The notes beneath the pieces are model-generated. The model searched no databases, had not been told where the DNA came from, and saw only the letters and a program-made list of their open reading frames with translations. Both the position numbers and the translations under genes were made by a program. Shown in pieces: positions 63,701 through 64,000 of a stretch of DNA of 64,000 nucleotides. The first letter of the stretch is position 1, and each line of letters opens with the position of its first letter. The DNA lies in contig NZ_JAULBC010000008.1 of NCBI RefSeq assembly GCF_041060425.1, forward strand, positions 186,001 to 250,000, in the 5' to 3' direction. This stretch comes from Danxiaibacter flavus. Lineage in GTDB: Bacteria > Bacteroidota > Bacteroidia > Chitinophagales > Chitinophagaceae.

Positions 63701-64000
63701 GGTAATTTAACCCGCGATTATAACAAAGGAATGGGTAATGCAGCCAACGAAGGGATACTGTATAATATACTAAACAGGCCATGCCGTATAGAGATACAGG
63801 GTAAATACAGTCTTTCATATATCTACGATGCAGATGGAGCGTTGCTTGCAAAAAAGATCACCAATACTGCCACAGGTTCGTATAAATGGCAATATTTCGT
63901 GGACGGACTTGCACTTGAAAACAATACACCGCTTTATTTCTCTAACGAAACAGGGCGGTTGCGGATTAGTAAAGTAAGCAGTTATGCAATAAGCCCCGCT
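60740..64000 (+). CDS. RHS/YD-repeat protein, partial (runs off the window)
   Basis: Frame from ATG 60740 stays open for 1087 codons to the window end. Signal peptide (to about 21, WVSAQ), two Ig-like segments (22-200), then a DUF6443-like domain (VRTNRVLVPGMQNIEAVSN... NYLDGLGRTTETIRKDAAI... FDEYGRQDKSYLPFPT). YD-type repeats follow, for example YDGFGRLRYKLTPG, YDIYGR-like YNIYDNRGRIIAQHSPG, YEYDILGRLQSLSKSYGG, YTYDELGRTTQQKL and YTYDAAGNLTRDYNKGM. The RHS core and variable C-terminal toxin or other tip lie beyond the window. RHS proteins form shells that enclose a C-terminal cargo. Confidence 0.85.
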   Translation, partial: MQLKKYTSLICMLLCTWVSAQYKIVGPLIVKPGTNAFFYVSDGSSQCSYCTGSWSLMTGGDLSSKTNNSCYFTAPSSDNADGYSVGMISYSSYNGYYMPVYQFVVSNNYLDQRSQMVEKGKTGTISFNYYIRNNQDIKNISWQQSSDKVLGWYTIAGSSTTLQVPYPTTSPTYYRCVFSYNGQTITTEPSEVLAEGYENLSYVRTNRVLVPGMQNIEAVSNLPIGQRFQLVNYLDGLGRTTETIRKDAAITTTGTSMDLVSFNTFDEYGRQDKSYLPFPTLVNKAAYKPNPEALQTSALNGKFESDNYFYSKNVFDNSPLNRITKSMRPGVSWVGSNVGVNYTYDCNNSTEIIKKWSIGYSSSDRPVTTGKYDAAKLVKNTATDEKGKRTITYSDFSGQTILVKVQDKEGAALEENGHGGWLCTYYVYDGFGRLRYKLTPGAVELLRVMYDVNATWSVNEDIAAELCYYNIYDNRGRIIAQHSPGAGENEIVYDKRNRPIFTRDAKDKQLSRWMLTCYDALNRPILSGFISTSYDRAYLQTYLDGQALANSSVSFEPSTSAVLPQLVVGERVAGTEEYTASEEIVFNPGFESEASANFIAQISTGTGGNASPDISLLGNPVPAGITIVTLSVNFYDDYAYGGAKTFSDKYGFPATSNAYVLATKRTERTLDMLTGRQVRVIDDNNYNNDGFSGTTIYYNEDGNTLQVLSDNYFKGTDIYTSQYDFSGKELANCLSQTLPGTSLKDFRTVTGYEYDILGRLQSLSKSYGGSVYKKLVQYTYDELGRTTQQKLSPSYNGNAGIERLDYNYSIHGALTGINKNYALQTANNQQWNNYFGEYLGYDNRDAQFSAASLNGNISGVIWKSQSDNKPRRYDYNYTNAGYLNAAQFVQKEKPSDSWSAAKMNASVPTLQYDANGNLLAMSQMGLRAGQSTPALIDDLIYGYDKSGYSNRLVSVTDRASNPANPPAGADFTNGTGLPANHYTYDAAGNLTRDYNKGMGNAANEGILYNILNRPCRIEIQGKYSLSYIYDADGALLAKKITNTATGSYKWQYFVDGLALENNTPLYFSNETGRLRISKVSSYAISPA

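Overview
The window reads as chromosomal DNA of a Bacteroidota bacterium, most likely of the Chitinophagaceae/Sphingobacteriales type. The evidence is a SusC/SusD pair with its own ECF sigma factor and FecR anti-sigma factor, families largely confined to that phylum (DUF3098, DUF3078, DUF5009, DUF5522, TlpA proteins with a DUF4369-like N-terminus), signal peptides and lipoboxes of the usual type, weak Shine-Dalgarno sequences, and repeated matches to the Bacteroidota -7 promoter box TAnnTTTG. No rRNA, tRNA, CRISPR array, transposase or phage integrase was found.

Layout. 0-8.5 kb: a GH88 unsaturated-glucuronyl hydrolase behind a large LacI-type palindrome, then DUF3098, uppP, an MFS transporter, an MBL-fold hydrolase, an alkyltransferase-like protein, DUF5522-trmB and a GDSL hydrolase. 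8.6-13 kb: a GH39 glycosidase, an AraC regulator and two RDD membrane proteins. 13-15.6 kb: gyrB and a small conserved-looking protein. 15.6-19.3 kb: a NahK-like sugar kinase, a LacI regulator and a DUF5009 (NagX-like) membrane protein; the first two share the operator-like word CGCAAACGTTTG. 19.6-23.7 kb: DUF3078, a CsgG-like secreted protein and a TlpA-type thioredoxin protein. 24-38 kb: a carbohydrate-type locus with a propeller/LuxR regulator, a phosphodiesterase carrying a LamG insertion and a glycoamylase-like lipoprotein on the plus strand, converging on a sigma-FecR-SusC-SusD operon on the minus strand. 38.8-46.2 kb: rlmD, an active rhomboid, a degenerate rhomboid, two endonuclease/exonuclease/phosphatase-fold proteins and cysS. 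46.5-51.3 kb: a SWIM/SNF2 helicase and a sugar isomerase-like protein. 51.4-64 kb: a coiled-coil outer-membrane-like protein followed by a very tight operon of four fibre-like proteins with one shared C-terminal domain and a two-gene RHS/YD-repeat system, the second gene running off the window.

Two things stand out beyond the gene list. First, cysS is preceded by an 11-codon open reading frame encoding MRFYHLYCCCC and stop, directly behind a promoter-like box: a candidate cysteine-sensing leader peptide. Second, many intergenic regions are built from modular degenerate repeats (period-7 and period-8 arrays, CTTCGTG-type tracts and small hairpins) placed in the same order between the end of one gene and the -7 box of the next. 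Several genes (the alkyltransferase-like gene, trmB, rlmD, the second EEP gene) have their start codon exactly 4 nt after a -7 box, which suggests leaderless transcripts.

All assignments come from reading the sequence; no database search was possible.
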